Origin: CAVQJU01 sp963729215
Lineage (GTDB): Bacteria > Acidobacteriota > Vicinamibacteria > Vicinamibacterales > CAVVIG01
Assembly: GCA_963729215.1 (NCBI GenBank)
Contig: CAVSND010000018.1
Location: 1 to 64,000, forward strand
Reading direction: 5' to 3'
Length of the DNA: 64,000 bases
Shown piece after piece: positions 9,783 through 19,099 of this stretch (position 1 is its first letter; every line of letters begins with the position of its first letter). The notes beneath the pieces are model-generated. The model made no database searches. It was not told the DNA's origin and saw nothing but the letters and a program-made list of their open reading frames with translations. The translations under genes were made by a program, and so were the position numbers.

Positions 9783-10544
9783 TTACGGCGCGAGGCTGGA
9801 ATCGATCGCATCCACGGCGGCGTGAAAACGATCGACGGTCTGGGCGGACGTGTCCGCCTTCGCTGATCCCACGGCCCGCCATAACGCCTCCGGCACGCCG
9901 GCCAGCGTGGCGTGCCGGCGGATGCGCAGCATCTCGGGCGCGAACAGTTCCCCGCCCGTGCTCTCGACGCGCGCTCCTTCGGTGCCCAGATGGGCGCCGA
10001 GCAAGTACAGATGGCGATGGAGTCGCGACAGTTGCCGTTCGATTCGCGCTGCCACGCCGTTCTCGTCATCGTCGATACGCTGGTTGAGCGCGCCGAAATC
10101 CGACAGGTTGGACACGGGCAGCATGACCACGTCGCCCAGCTGCATGGCCCTCGCGAGATCCTGCGAGGCGGCGACTCGCCGCTCGATGATGGGACGCGCC
10201 CGTTCGCGCGACTCCGGCGCGGACATCAGCAGCGAACCGGAAAGCTCGGCGGCGTAGGCCAGGTTGTACCCGAGGCGGAACACAGCGCGCCGGATGGCCG
10301 GCGGGAGCCGTTCGAGCGCCGCACGCGAATCCTCGGCCACGCGCGCGGCCTCACGCGCGAGGTCCGCGGCCGAGTTGCGATCGACCAGGCCGCTGTCGAC
10401 CACCCATCCCGAGCCGACGAGACGGTCGAAGAACGCGATCTCGCTTCTCTGCAGCAGGACGAACGCGATTGAAATGACGAGCGTGTAGGCGATCGCACGC
10501 CAGGCTTCCTTCCATCGCGTCGATCTCCCCACGCAACCCTCCAT
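9783..10544 (-). CDS. Hypothetical membrane-anchored protein
   Basis: 253 residues that I do not recognise. One N-terminal membrane helix (AIAYTLVISIAFVLLQRSEIAFF) is followed by a soluble, mostly helical, Arg/Ala-rich region containing NLSDFGALNQRID and HRHLYLLGAHLGTEGARVESTGG. No catalytic motif stands out. It is transcribed away from the TIR/SLOG-like membrane gene at 10608, with only 63 bp between the divergent starts, and toward the bestrophin-like gene. Co-regulation of these three is possible but unproven. Confidence 0.55.
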   Translation of the reverse strand: MEGCVGRSTRWKEAWRAIAYTLVISIAFVLLQRSEIAFFDRLVGSGWVVDSGLVDRNSAADLAREAARVAEDSRAALERLPPAIRRAVFRLGYNLAYAAELSGSLLMSAPESRERARPIIERRVAASQDLARAMQLGDVVMLPVSNLSDFGALNQRIDDDENGVAARIERQLSRLHRHLYLLGAHLGTEGARVESTGGELFAPEMLRIRRHATLAGVPEALWRAVGSAKADTSAQTVDRFHAAVDAIDSSLAP

Positions 10545-10607
10545 CCGGCGCCCGGCGCGGTATCGTATAGCGGACCCAGGGCGAATCCAAGGGAGAGCGC
10601 GGACGAT

Positions 10608-12205
10608 ATGCAGGCCATCGAACTCGTTGTCTCGGTCGTCAACATGGCGATCCTGACCGCGCTCATCGCGCCGCTGGTGCTCTGGCGCTACCGTCGGGCC
10701 GTGCTGAACGGGATGATGGAAGCCCCCGGCGTGCCGCTGACGTGGGCGGCTTCGGCCTCGCCCATGGCGACCGCGGCTCCGCGGGCGGAGACCGCCGACC
10801 CGCTGGCGTGGGAAGCCCGCCTCCGCCGTCGCGTGTTCGCCGCGGCAATCGCCGCCACGCTCGTGCCATCGCTCCTGATGGCGTACCTGTTCCTCTACTG
10901 GGGCGATCTCCCCGCTCGCCAGCGGTGGTGCTGTTGACTGCGGGAGTCACGGTCAGCGCGGCCGTGCCGGTGTACGCAGTGCTCGTCGCGGCGCGGCCCC
11001 TCCGTGCGGTGTGGCTCTGGCTGGTGACTATGGTGGCTATCGCCACCATCGCCGTCATCGCGACCATCGTTCAACGGCTCGTCACGGGGCGGCAACCGAC
11101 GATCGATCAGCTCCTCAACTTCGTGTCCTTCTTTCAGCTCGCGGCGATCAGGCTGTCGGTGCCGGCGCTGCTTGGCCTGGCGACGGGAGCCCGCCGGATC
11201 CGCGGGGTGGCACCAATCACGTTCGCGGGCCTGCTCGTCTTCGGCTTCGCGCCGTACCTGGGTATCGCCCTCACGCGGTGGCTGACCTCGACGCGGTCCG
11301 GCAGCGGCCTCGTGATGTCTCTCGGCGGCCTCGAAACGGGATTCGTGCTGCTTTCACTTCCAGCCGGACTGATCGCGTGGGGGCGGCTGAAGCGGCTGGC
11401 GCGCGACTACGAGCAGAAGCGCTTCTCCGAAGCGCAGCTGCTGGCACGAACGTGGTGGCTGTTGATCGTGGCGAACGACGGGCTGGAGATGCTCGTCGCT
11501 TATCCAGGCTGGGCAGCGCTGAGCGTGACGCTCGCGGTCTCGGTCAGCGCGTATCTGTTGTTCGACTTCGTCCTCGCGCAAGCGTTGCAACTGGCCAATC
11601 CCGACCGCAAACGCCCCCCTCGGCGCACGCTGCTGCTCCTGAGAGTGTTCGGCCACACAACCCGGACAGAAGGTCTGCTCGATCGCATCGCCGCTCGCTG
11701 GCGCCTCTTCGGTCCGGTGACCATGATCGCCGGCCCCGACGTGGTCGGGCGCACGCTCGACCCGGGCGATTTCCTGCGCTTCGCGTCCGGCGACATCGCA
11801 TCGACGTTCGTGACATCGCGCGAGGATCTCGATCGCCGCCTCGCGACGCTCGACCTCGACGCCGATCCGGACGGTCGCTACCGGTTCAACGAGTTCTGCT
11901 GCCGGGACACGACCTGGAAGGCGACGGTCATCGAGCTCATCGACCGGGCCGACGCCGTGGTCATGGATCTGCGGGGCTTTGCGCCCGGCCGGGCTGGCGT
12001 CGAGTTCGAGCTGCAGCAGCTGTCCGCGCGGCTGCCGCGTGGACGCGTCGTGCTGGTCGTCGACGATGGCAGCCGCCCGATCGTCGAGCAGGAGGCCGCC
12101 GGGGTCGGCACCAGCGGCATGAAGGCGGTCTCGATGGAACGCAATACCACCGCAGAAACAGAGCGCCTGTTCGAGACGCTGATCCGCGACGCCTACAGCG
12201 CCTGA
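10608..12205 (+). CDS. Multi-pass membrane protein with C-terminal TIR/SLOG-like domain, frameshifted
   Basis: The first part (from 10608) has an N-terminal span and a second starting RRRVFAAAIAATLVPSLLMA. The second part continues with VVLLTAGVTVSAAVPVYAVL and several further spans up to about 11590. A soluble C-terminus of about 190 residues follows: TLLLLRVFGHTTRTEGLLDR, FGPVTMIAGPDVVGRTLD, then ELIDRADAVVMDLRGFAPG and GVEFELQQL. That alternation of hydrophobic strands with D-A-V-V-M-D-L-R resembles TIR or SLOG-type Rossmannoid folds, but I cannot name a family. The two parts differ by one base near 10905-10920. Both are clean, so I treat them as one gene of about 532 residues. Confidence 0.62.
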
Positions 12206-12209
12206 TGGC

Positions 12210-14006
12210 TCACCGCCTGGCCGCAGGTGTCGCGCGGAGACTCTCGTACACTGAGGACACGAACGCGCGCGGCGACGCAGGCCCGGTCGCCGCACCGTAC
12301 CGCGCGTCGTAGTCGAGCGTGGGCTGCGTCGCCAGCACCTGGTCCAGCGTCTTGCCCTGCGCCACGAGCGCCTGGACACGATCGCGGACGATCGTCACCA
12401 TGTTCCGGTACTCGACGACGTCCATCTTGTCGCTGAGGCGGCCGTGGCCCGGCACGATCATCGTGCCGCCTTCCATGTTGCCTGTGGACACCGCGAGTTT
12501 GACGATCCGGTTGAGCGCGGCGATCACGCCGTTGATGCTGCCGCCCTGCGCCTTGTCAAACACGGGATAGCTGACCGTCGAGTACACGTCACCGGCCGCG
12601 ATCACGTCCGACCGCCGGAAAAAGACGATGCTGTCGCCGTCGGAGTGCGCATTCGGCTGGTGCAGCACCTGCACCGCCTCGTCGTTGAAGAACACGTCGT
12701 TCTGATCGTTGCTGAACGTATCAACCGGCCACGCGGCCACGGGACGCACAGCGCCGCTGCCGGCCACGGGCGTCCTCATCCGCTTCTGCACGTTCTCGTG
12801 CGCGACGATGCTGGTGATGCCGCCGGTGTTCCCGCCAAGGCCGCTCGAGAGCGGCGCGCGATCCGGCCGCGTCGGGCCGGCTTCGGCGAGCGCTTCGTTG
12901 CCGCCGGTGTGATCCTCGTCCGCCTGGGTATCGACGATGTAGTGAATCGGCTTGTCGGAGATGCTGCGAATGGCGGCGAGCACCTGTTTCGACAGCGATC
13001 GTGGCAGCGTGTCGACGACCAGCACGCCTTCCTGCCCGGCGTGCACCACCATGTTGCCCTCGGTCGAGACGAGCATGTAGACCTGTCCCTGGACGTGCAG
13101 GACCTTCACCTCTCCGGGAGCCGGGGTCGCGAGCGGCGGGCCCTTCATCGCCGGAGCAGGACCGGTGGGCGCGGACCCGGCCGGATAGGTCTGCGCGGCG
13201 CCGCCCCGTGTGACGGATTCCGGGAAGTTGTAGCGCTTGCGGAACTCCTCGACGAACGTGTTCGTGCCCGGCAGGTAATGCGGCACGGCACCCTCGGGAC
13301 GGATGACTTCGACAACCGGTTTGCACTTGAACAGCCACGCGCGGTGCGGGACGCCCTGCGTGTTGAGGACGAACTCCTCGCTCTTCACCAGCGGCTCGGT
13401 GAGGTACACGGGATCCGCGATCGCGCTGATGCGTGTCATCAGATCGCCGTTGCGCACGAAATATTCGGTGAGCGTCGCCAGGTCGCTTTCCGGCACGCCG
13501 TTCCGCCGCAGCCAGCCCTTCTTGATGTGCGTGGTCGTGACCACGAGCATGTTGCCCTGCCACTGCCCGGTCGAGAAGCCCATCCACGTGTGCGCCGCGT
13601 ACGCGGGCGGATGCGGGCGGCCATCCATGTAGATGGTCCGCTCCTGGTCGAACGTGCTGATGCGGTGCTTGATGGCAATGAGATCGCGCGTCCCCGGCTC
13701 CCGGTCTTCCCAGATCGCGATGTTTGTAGGGCCGCGATAGATGTACGGCGACACGTGCACCCGGCACTGCTCCTCCGGCAGCGTCAACCGGTCGGGGTCC
13801 CAGCTCTCGGCGTACCGGCGGGCGCCGTCGGTCAGCGGCAGGCCGGTGTAGTCGCCAAGCTCCGGGCCCGGCACGCGCTCGCTGAAATCCTCCTGATAGC
13901 GCGGCGACCAGGTGCCGGTCAGATCGACCTGCGCCAAAGCCGGCTGTGCCCTGAGCCCGAGCGCGACCACGCAACCATAAGTAACGAATCGCCAGTTCAC
14001 GGCCAT
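12210..14006 (-). CDS. Secreted two-domain protein: beta-rich N-domain plus degenerate metallo-beta-lactamase fold
   Basis: 598 residues with a signal peptide ending PALAQ. Residues about 25-235 form a domain shared with the next gene and with 41123-41989 (VDLTGTWSP, YMDGRPHPP, WMGFSTGQWQGNMLVVTT, KGWLRRNGVPESD). Residues about 290-598 have the metallo-beta-lactamase layout (YMLVSTEGNMVV, VDTQADEDHTGGN, NAHSDGDSIVFF, IVPGHGRLSD). The first metal motif, normally HxHxDH, reads QADEDH here. The two His of site 1 are replaced by Gln and Asp, while Asp-His and both downstream His remain. Zinc content and activity are therefore uncertain. Probably a periplasmic hydrolase or a binding protein derived from one. 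Confidence 0.8.
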   Translation of the reverse strand: MAVNWRFVTYGCVVALGLRAQPALAQVDLTGTWSPRYQEDFSERVPGPELGDYTGLPLTDGARRYAESWDPDRLTLPEEQCRVHVSPYIYRGPTNIAIWEDREPGTRDLIAIKHRISTFDQERTIYMDGRPHPPAYAAHTWMGFSTGQWQGNMLVVTTTHIKKGWLRRNGVPESDLATLTEYFVRNGDLMTRISAIADPVYLTEPLVKSEEFVLNTQGVPHRAWLFKCKPVVEVIRPEGAVPHYLPGTNTFVEEFRKRYNFPESVTRGGAAQTYPAGSAPTGPAPAMKGPPLATPAPGEVKVLHVQGQVYMLVSTEGNMVVHAGQEGVLVVDTLPRSLSKQVLAAIRSISDKPIHYIVDTQADEDHTGGNEALAEAGPTRPDRAPLSSGLGGNTGGITSIVAHENVQKRMRTPVAGSGAVRPVAAWPVDTFSNDQNDVFFNDEAVQVLHQPNAHSDGDSIVFFRRSDVIAAGDVYSTVSYPVFDKAQGGSINGVIAALNRIVKLAVSTGNMEGGTMIVPGHGRLSDKMDVVEYRNMVTIVRDRVQALVAQGKTLDQVLATQPTLDYDARYGAATGPASPRAFVSSVYESLRATPAARR

Positions 14007-14021
14007 GATGTGTGAGCCCCG

Positions 14022-14840
14022 CTACTCACGACATGGCTTCGGGTTCCACTTCGAACCGTCCGCCTCTTTCTTGAAGTTGCTGCTGGTCACAAACGGCTGC
14101 ACGAGATACGCAGGATCGTCGACCAGTGTTCGGACGGTCAGCCATTCCCCGCTCTCGGGCACGGCGAAACGCATGAAGTCCTCGGTGATCACGGCCTGGG
14201 CGCTGTAAGGCACGCCGTTGGCGCGCAGCCAGCCGGCGCGAAGGTTCGTCGTCACCACCTTCAGCGGCGTCCAGACCATCCGCCGCGCGGCGGCGCCCTG
14301 GCCCGCGTTCAGGTTGTCGAAGCCATTGGTCCGCAGAACATCGATGACGTCGGGCGGGCCGTCCCACCGGGCCACGGACGTGCCCTGCCACGACGGAGGA
14401 CCGGCGGGCGCAGATGAAGGAGCGAGCGGGATGTGCCGCGTCTGATTGCCGGCTTCCGTGTCGATCCGCAGCGTGGTGTCGTTTTCCCAGGAGATGTGCA
14501 CCCGTCCCGGCGCGCGCATGACGGCCCCGGCGCCGTACAGCTCGCACCGGCCGGCCTGGTCCGGCGTCCACGTATCGGCGGCGCGACGCCCGTTCGCGTT
14601 GAGCGGCACGCTGCCGTAGTCGCCCTTGAGCGGCATGACCATGCGGTAGCGCCAGTCCTCGGTGACCACCGACACCCAGTAGCCGGTGAGATCGATCGGC
14701 GCCAGCTCGCGTGGGGACAGGGCCCGCTGCGGAGCGGACGGAGGAGCCTGACCGGACGAAGTCGCCGACGTGAGCAGGACGACGGCGCACGCGATCCCGA
14801 GCGCGGTCCCGCGCGGGAGGCAACTCATAGCTGCCATCAT
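14022..14840 (-). CDS. Secreted protein with the same beta-rich domain, unknown function
   Basis: 272 residues from the ATG at 14840 (upstream in-frame starts precede the signal peptide). Signal peptide is IACAVVLLTSATSSGQ. The domain matches the N-terminal half of the downstream gene in block order: PIDLTGYWVSVVTEDWRYRM, then VWTPLKVVTTNLRAGWLRAN, then VITEDFMRF and YLVQPFVTSSNFKKE. The protein stops before any metallo-beta-lactamase region. It ends 15 bp before the MBL-fusion gene in the same direction, so the two are probably cotranscribed. I know this domain only as an uncharacterised exported acidobacterial type. Confidence 0.72.
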   Translation of the reverse strand: MMAAMSCLPRGTALGIACAVVLLTSATSSGQAPPSAPQRALSPRELAPIDLTGYWVSVVTEDWRYRMVMPLKGDYGSVPLNANGRRAADTWTPDQAGRCELYGAGAVMRAPGRVHISWENDTTLRIDTEAGNQTRHIPLAPSSAPAGPPSWQGTSVARWDGPPDVIDVLRTNGFDNLNAGQGAAARRMVWTPLKVVTTNLRAGWLRANGVPYSAQAVITEDFMRFAVPESGEWLTVRTLVDDPAYLVQPFVTSSNFKKEADGSKWNPKPCRE

Positions 14841-14890
14841 GACGGTTTCAGACTCCAGCCGGAGATTATCACCCAGCCGCGTGCGCTGGC

Positions 14891-16654
14891 TCAATTCGCC
14901 GGCGTGCCAGACGTCCGCCGGACCGGATCCTTCCTGATATCGCCGGGACGCAGTGCCTTGAGGAACTCGATCAGCGCCCACTTGTCATCGTCCGGCAGCC
15001 TCGTGCCGTACGCGTGGCCGGCATTCGAATTCGACGGCTTGCCCGTTTCAAATTCCCACGCTGGCGCGGGCGACGTGGGATTCGGCATCGACACGTAGCC
15101 GAGTTTCACGGTGTCGTACTCCCGGGAGCCGAGATAAAACGTTGTCGGCCGCGCCTCCGGTGCCGTGAGCAGATCCCACATGTTGGCCACGGACCCGTTG
15201 TTCAAGTACGGCGCGGTGGCCCAGACACCGGCCAGCGGTTTCGCCGGATACACGCGTCCGCCGCGCGAATCGGGATACTTGTCGGCGTCCGCCAGTGTGC
15301 TCCGCATCCGCGGCGCGGGGCGCCGGGCGCGTCCTTCCCATTCAGCCTGTGTCTGCGCGGAGATCGCGTTTTTCACGTAGTACTGGCGCTTGAGCCCTTC
15401 GAGGATGCTGAACGCGGCATCCGCGAAGCGAAGTTCCTTCCCGTCGACGATGACCTTCTCATCGAAGTTCTGCGCCGCCAGCGGGCTGGTGCCCACCTCG
15501 CTCAGCTTGAACAGCTGGTACGTCACCATTCCGTTCGAGGCGACTTCGAACGGCTTCTCGTGGCAGTTCGCGCAGGTCCGATCGTAAATGTCGCGGCCGC
15601 GCATTGCTTTGGCTTCATCGATCGGCCCGAGGATCGCTGCCGGCCACGTCGGTGGCGTCAGCTTGTAGGCCAGATGTTCGAGCTTGTTGAGGTCGTCGAG
15701 CCGCGCCGTCGTCGCGAACGTGTCCGGGTTGAAGACGGCGCCAACGCCGAGCGACTGTCCGATGTTCCGCTCCATCACCGAGTTCATGTTGGCGCCCCAC
15801 TGCAGCCAGGCGGTGTTCTCGAGGCCCCAGATATAGGAGAGACTGACAGGCGCATTCTGCGGCCGGCGATTCTTTTCGTTCGCGCCGAAGAGCAGGTTGC
15901 GTGCGACGCCGAAGGCGTCGACGCGGCCGTACCCGTTCGTCACCGTGGCCATGTCCTTCAACAGCGGCATCGCTTCGATGTACCCCTTGAACGCCTGCGC
16001 GGTTTCGATGTCGTTTTTCAGATCCTGCAGCCGCTCGGCGGCCGTCCGGTCCGATGGGAAGCGATCGTCGTCTTCGCGTTTGTAGCGGGCGACATTGATC
16101 AGAAACCGTTCGCGCCGGCCGGTATCCTTGATCGTCGCGTCGAGCTCTGTCTTGACGTCCCCGAACATGTCGTTCAGACGGATCATGTTTGGCCCGCCAT
16201 CGATGCGCACGCGTCGCCCGTTCTTCCAGATCTCCCCGACGTGACACGTCGCGCAGTTGAAGCCGACCATGACGCGGTTCGTGAGGCGCGAGCGCGCCAC
16301 GCTCATGCCGGCTGGAAGCCCGAAGGGGTTCTGGCTGCTCGCCTCGTCTGGAATGAAGCCGTACCGCTCGAGATTCTGCGTAAACGGCACGAGACCATCG
16401 CCGGCGGGGTCCTGCGGCGTTCGCTGGCGCTCGAGCGCCCGCAGCAAGGCGAGCGGCAGAATCTCGCCGCCCTCGGACAGGTGGTAGAACTCCTGACGTT
16501 CCGCGTCGGTCAGCCCGTTGCGATAGTCCTCGAGCAGCGCGCCGGCGGCGCGAGCCGCGGCGGGATCGGCGGCCGGCGGCTTGGGAGCCGGCGCAGAACA
16601 CCCGGCGACAGCAGCGCAAACCAGCAGCCATCCCACCACCAGGACACGTCTCAT
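14891..16654 (-). CDS. Dihaem cytochrome c peroxidase / RoxA-like exported protein
   Basis: 587 residues from the ATG at 16654, preceded by an excellent GGAGG site. The lipoprotein-type signal ends AAVAGC. Two covalent-haem motifs, CATCH (in FNCATCHVGE) and CANCH (in RTCANCHEKP), fit the dihaem peroxidase/RoxA superfamily. So do SYIWGLENTAWLQWGANMNS and the C-terminal block with GVWATAPYLNNGSVANMWDL. RoxA and LcpR enzymes are rubber oxygenases. Relatives with this layout are widespread and mostly of unknown substrate, so peroxidase versus oxygenase is open. The protein would be periplasmic or outer-membrane-anchored and needs cytochrome c maturation. Confidence 0.85.
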   Translation of the reverse strand: MRRVLVVGWLLVCAAVAGCSAPAPKPPAADPAAARAAGALLEDYRNGLTDAERQEFYHLSEGGEILPLALLRALERQRTPQDPAGDGLVPFTQNLERYGFIPDEASSQNPFGLPAGMSVARSRLTNRVMVGFNCATCHVGEIWKNGRRVRIDGGPNMIRLNDMFGDVKTELDATIKDTGRRERFLINVARYKREDDDRFPSDRTAAERLQDLKNDIETAQAFKGYIEAMPLLKDMATVTNGYGRVDAFGVARNLLFGANEKNRRPQNAPVSLSYIWGLENTAWLQWGANMNSVMERNIGQSLGVGAVFNPDTFATTARLDDLNKLEHLAYKLTPPTWPAAILGPIDEAKAMRGRDIYDRTCANCHEKPFEVASNGMVTYQLFKLSEVGTSPLAAQNFDEKVIVDGKELRFADAAFSILEGLKRQYYVKNAISAQTQAEWEGRARRPAPRMRSTLADADKYPDSRGGRVYPAKPLAGVWATAPYLNNGSVANMWDLLTAPEARPTTFYLGSREYDTVKLGYVSMPNPTSPAPAWEFETGKPSNSNAGHAYGTRLPDDDKWALIEFLKALRPGDIRKDPVRRTSGTPAN

Positions 16655-16793
16655 GTGACCTCCTCCGGGCCCGCAAGCGAATGCAGTCAAAACTACCTCA
16701 TAGTGTTGTGACGAGGCCGGACGTTTCGTGACAACCGTGCAGGCCCCTCGCGAGGAACCGCGAGTGACGACCAGCAGGATACAATGATGCCGC

Positions 16794-19035
16794 TTGTATC
16801 GCTCGGATACGCGCATTCGTCTGGCTCTGCTGAGCTTCGCGACGCTCTTACTCGTCATCCTCGCGCTCGCGCGCAAGTTCGATTCCCTGCCGGAAGGCCT
16901 CACCGCCACCCATTTTCCCGACACCGACTGGAGCGCCACACCGCTCCCGCGGACACTCGATCCGCAACCGTCAACCGACAGCATCGTCCGTCGCCTGGCA
17001 CGGCAATCCACCGCAAACGTTCAGTTCGACATGGATTGGCTCGTTTGCCACCGTTCGGCCTGGCCCGTACACCTTCGGCACTGTGTCGGACGATGGATCG
17101 TGGGTGTACGTCGATGGACGGCTGGTCGTCGAGAATGGCGGGCGTCACGAGGCTGCCGCCGCTGCGGGCACGATCATTCTCGATCGCGGCGTCCACGAGA
17201 TCTTCGTCAAGTATTTCCAGGCAGGCGGTGCGCTCGACTTCCGCCTGTTGTGGGCTCGCGGCGATGCGCCGCTCGAGCCGATCCCGTCGTGGGCGCTCTT
17301 TCCCCGGCGCGCCGAATTCGCACGTCTGCTCACCGGCATCGTCATCCGGCGGGCGGCGCCGATGGCGTTCTGGCTTTGGATCGTAACGCTCGTTTTCGTG
17401 GCCGGACTATCGTTGGTGCGCCCGGCCGCGCGCGCCTTCGAGATCCTGCGTGCCGATCGCGGCCTGGCCGCGCTGGCGTTGATCGTCACCGGGTCCTGTG
17501 TCCTCAACGTCATCGGTATCTGGTGGGGGCTTCCGAGCCTCTGGGTGGGCGACGAGATCATTCCGGTCAGTGAACTGACCGCGATCGCGCAGCATTTTTC
17601 GAATGGATGGTTCGATCGATATCCACCGCTTCATTTCGAGTTGATCGGCGTCGTGTTCAGCCCGTGGCTGGTCGCAACATCGCACGGCTGGATCCAGGCG
17701 CCCGACGACGTCCACCTGATCGCGCTCGTCCTCCTGAGCCGCTTCCTCAGCGTGGCTGCCGGTGCCGGAACACTGATCGCGATCTACCTTTGCGGCTCCA
17801 GGGCCTTCGGCAGGCGAGCGGGGATCCTCGGTGCGGCCATGATGGCGCTGGTGGCGCCGTTTGTTTTTTACTCGAAGACGGCAAACGTGGAAGCGCCGTA
17901 CGTGTTCTGGTTCGCGCTGTCGCTGGTCTTTTACATTCGATGGCTTCGATCGTTCGCGCTTCGAGACGTCGTCCTGTTAACGCTGACGGCCACACTCGCC
18001 GTCTGCACAAAAGATCAGGCGTACGGTCTCTATCTGACGATGCCATTCGTCATGATCCTGGCGCTGTGGCAACGGAATCGGGCGCAGCAGCGTTCGCGCC
18101 CCCTCGCTCGCGCCGTTCTTGATGCGCAGCTCTGGATCGCCGCGGCTGGCGCGGTGGTGCTCTTTGCCCTGGTCCATAACATCGTCTTCAATCCCAGCGG
18201 ATTCATGGCCCACCTCCGCGATATCACCACCAGCAGGCTGGGATACCGGATGGTCGAATCGACGCTGACGGGGCGGCTGGAGCTGCTGCGCTTGACGCTC
18301 GACTTGAGCCTGCGTTCGTGGGGTTGGCCGCTCTGGATCGTCACGCTGGCGGGTGTGATCGTGGCCTTCAAAGAAGCGAAGAGCCGGCGCGTCGCCATCT
18401 GCCTGGCGCTCGTGATCGCGTCCTACTACGTTGGTTTCATCAACGTGATTCTCTACAACTACGATCGCTTTCTGCTGCCTGTCTGCGTCGTGCAGGCGAT
18501 GTTCGGCGGCGTGGCGCTCGATCGCTTTCTCGGGACATCGACACGATCGGTTCAGCCGCTCCGCGTGGCTCTCGTCGCCGGCGCGTTCGCGTACACCTTC
18601 TTGTACGCGGCGACGGTGGATGACCTCATGGTGCGAGACTCGCGCTACACCGTCGAGCGATGGCTGGACGCCCACGTTGGCGCGGACGATCAAATCGGCA
18701 CGGTGTTTCCGGGCATCGTGCAACCGAGGCTCGGCCACTTCAGGAAGATCGACATCGGCTCGCTCGAGACCCTTCAACACTGGACCCCGGCCTTCTTCGT
18801 GCTCAATGCCGACTACGCGCGCTCCGCGCCTGCGGATACGCCGGCGGGGCAACTCATCGCCGGACTGCAGCAGGAAAAGGCCGGCTACCGGCGCGTGCTT
18901 CGCTATCGCTCGCCATCGTCCTGGCCGTGGCTCCCTGCCCCGCATCCCGACCTGACCGGCCCGCGCATCGAAGCGCCCGTCTCGTTCCTGCGCGACATCA
19001 ATCCGACGATGGAAGTTTTCGAGCGGATCCGCTGA
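16794..19035 (+). CDS. PA14 domain fused to ArnT/PMT-like membrane glycosyltransferase, frameshifted
   Basis: Start is taken as TTG at 16794; the nearby ATG codons are out of frame. After one membrane helix comes a PA14-type carbohydrate-binding domain (TVRPGPYTF, DDGSWVYVDGRLVVENGG, IFVKYFQAGGALDFRLLW). A GT39/PMT_2-like multi-span region follows, with GDEIIPVSELTAIAQHF and PPLHFELIGVVF early and FVFYSKTANVEAPYVFW in mid-protein. The acidic pair in the first loop (GDE) matches the catalytic Asp-Glu position of this superfamily. The PA14 strand is split by a +1 shift near 17040-17045; restored, it reads FATVRPGPYTF. Likely a polyprenyl-phosphate-sugar-dependent transferase with an extracytoplasmic lectin module. 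Confidence 0.75.
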
Positions 19036-19061
19036 CACGTCCCGCGGCAGGGGCAACTGAC

Positions 19062-19081
19062 GGCCCGTCCTTGCGCGGGCC
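19062..19081. terminator. Short GC hairpin after glycosyltransferase gene
   Basis: GGCCCG (19062-19067) pairs with CGGGCC (19076-19081) across an 8-nt loop, 26 bp after the stop codon. No T-run follows, so this is a weak terminator candidate. Confidence 0.3.
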
Positions 19082-19099
19082 GGGGACTAGAATTGGAAT

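Noticed and set aside
12210..14006. Beta-lactamase resistance gene
   Set aside because: The zinc site is degenerate and the protein has an unrelated fused domain; nothing supports antibiotic hydrolysis.
12444..14015. Plus-strand open frame opposite the MBL-fusion gene (also 15014-16711 opposite the dihaem gene)
   Set aside because: Same codon-bias artefact; translations show no signal peptide, fold or family pattern.
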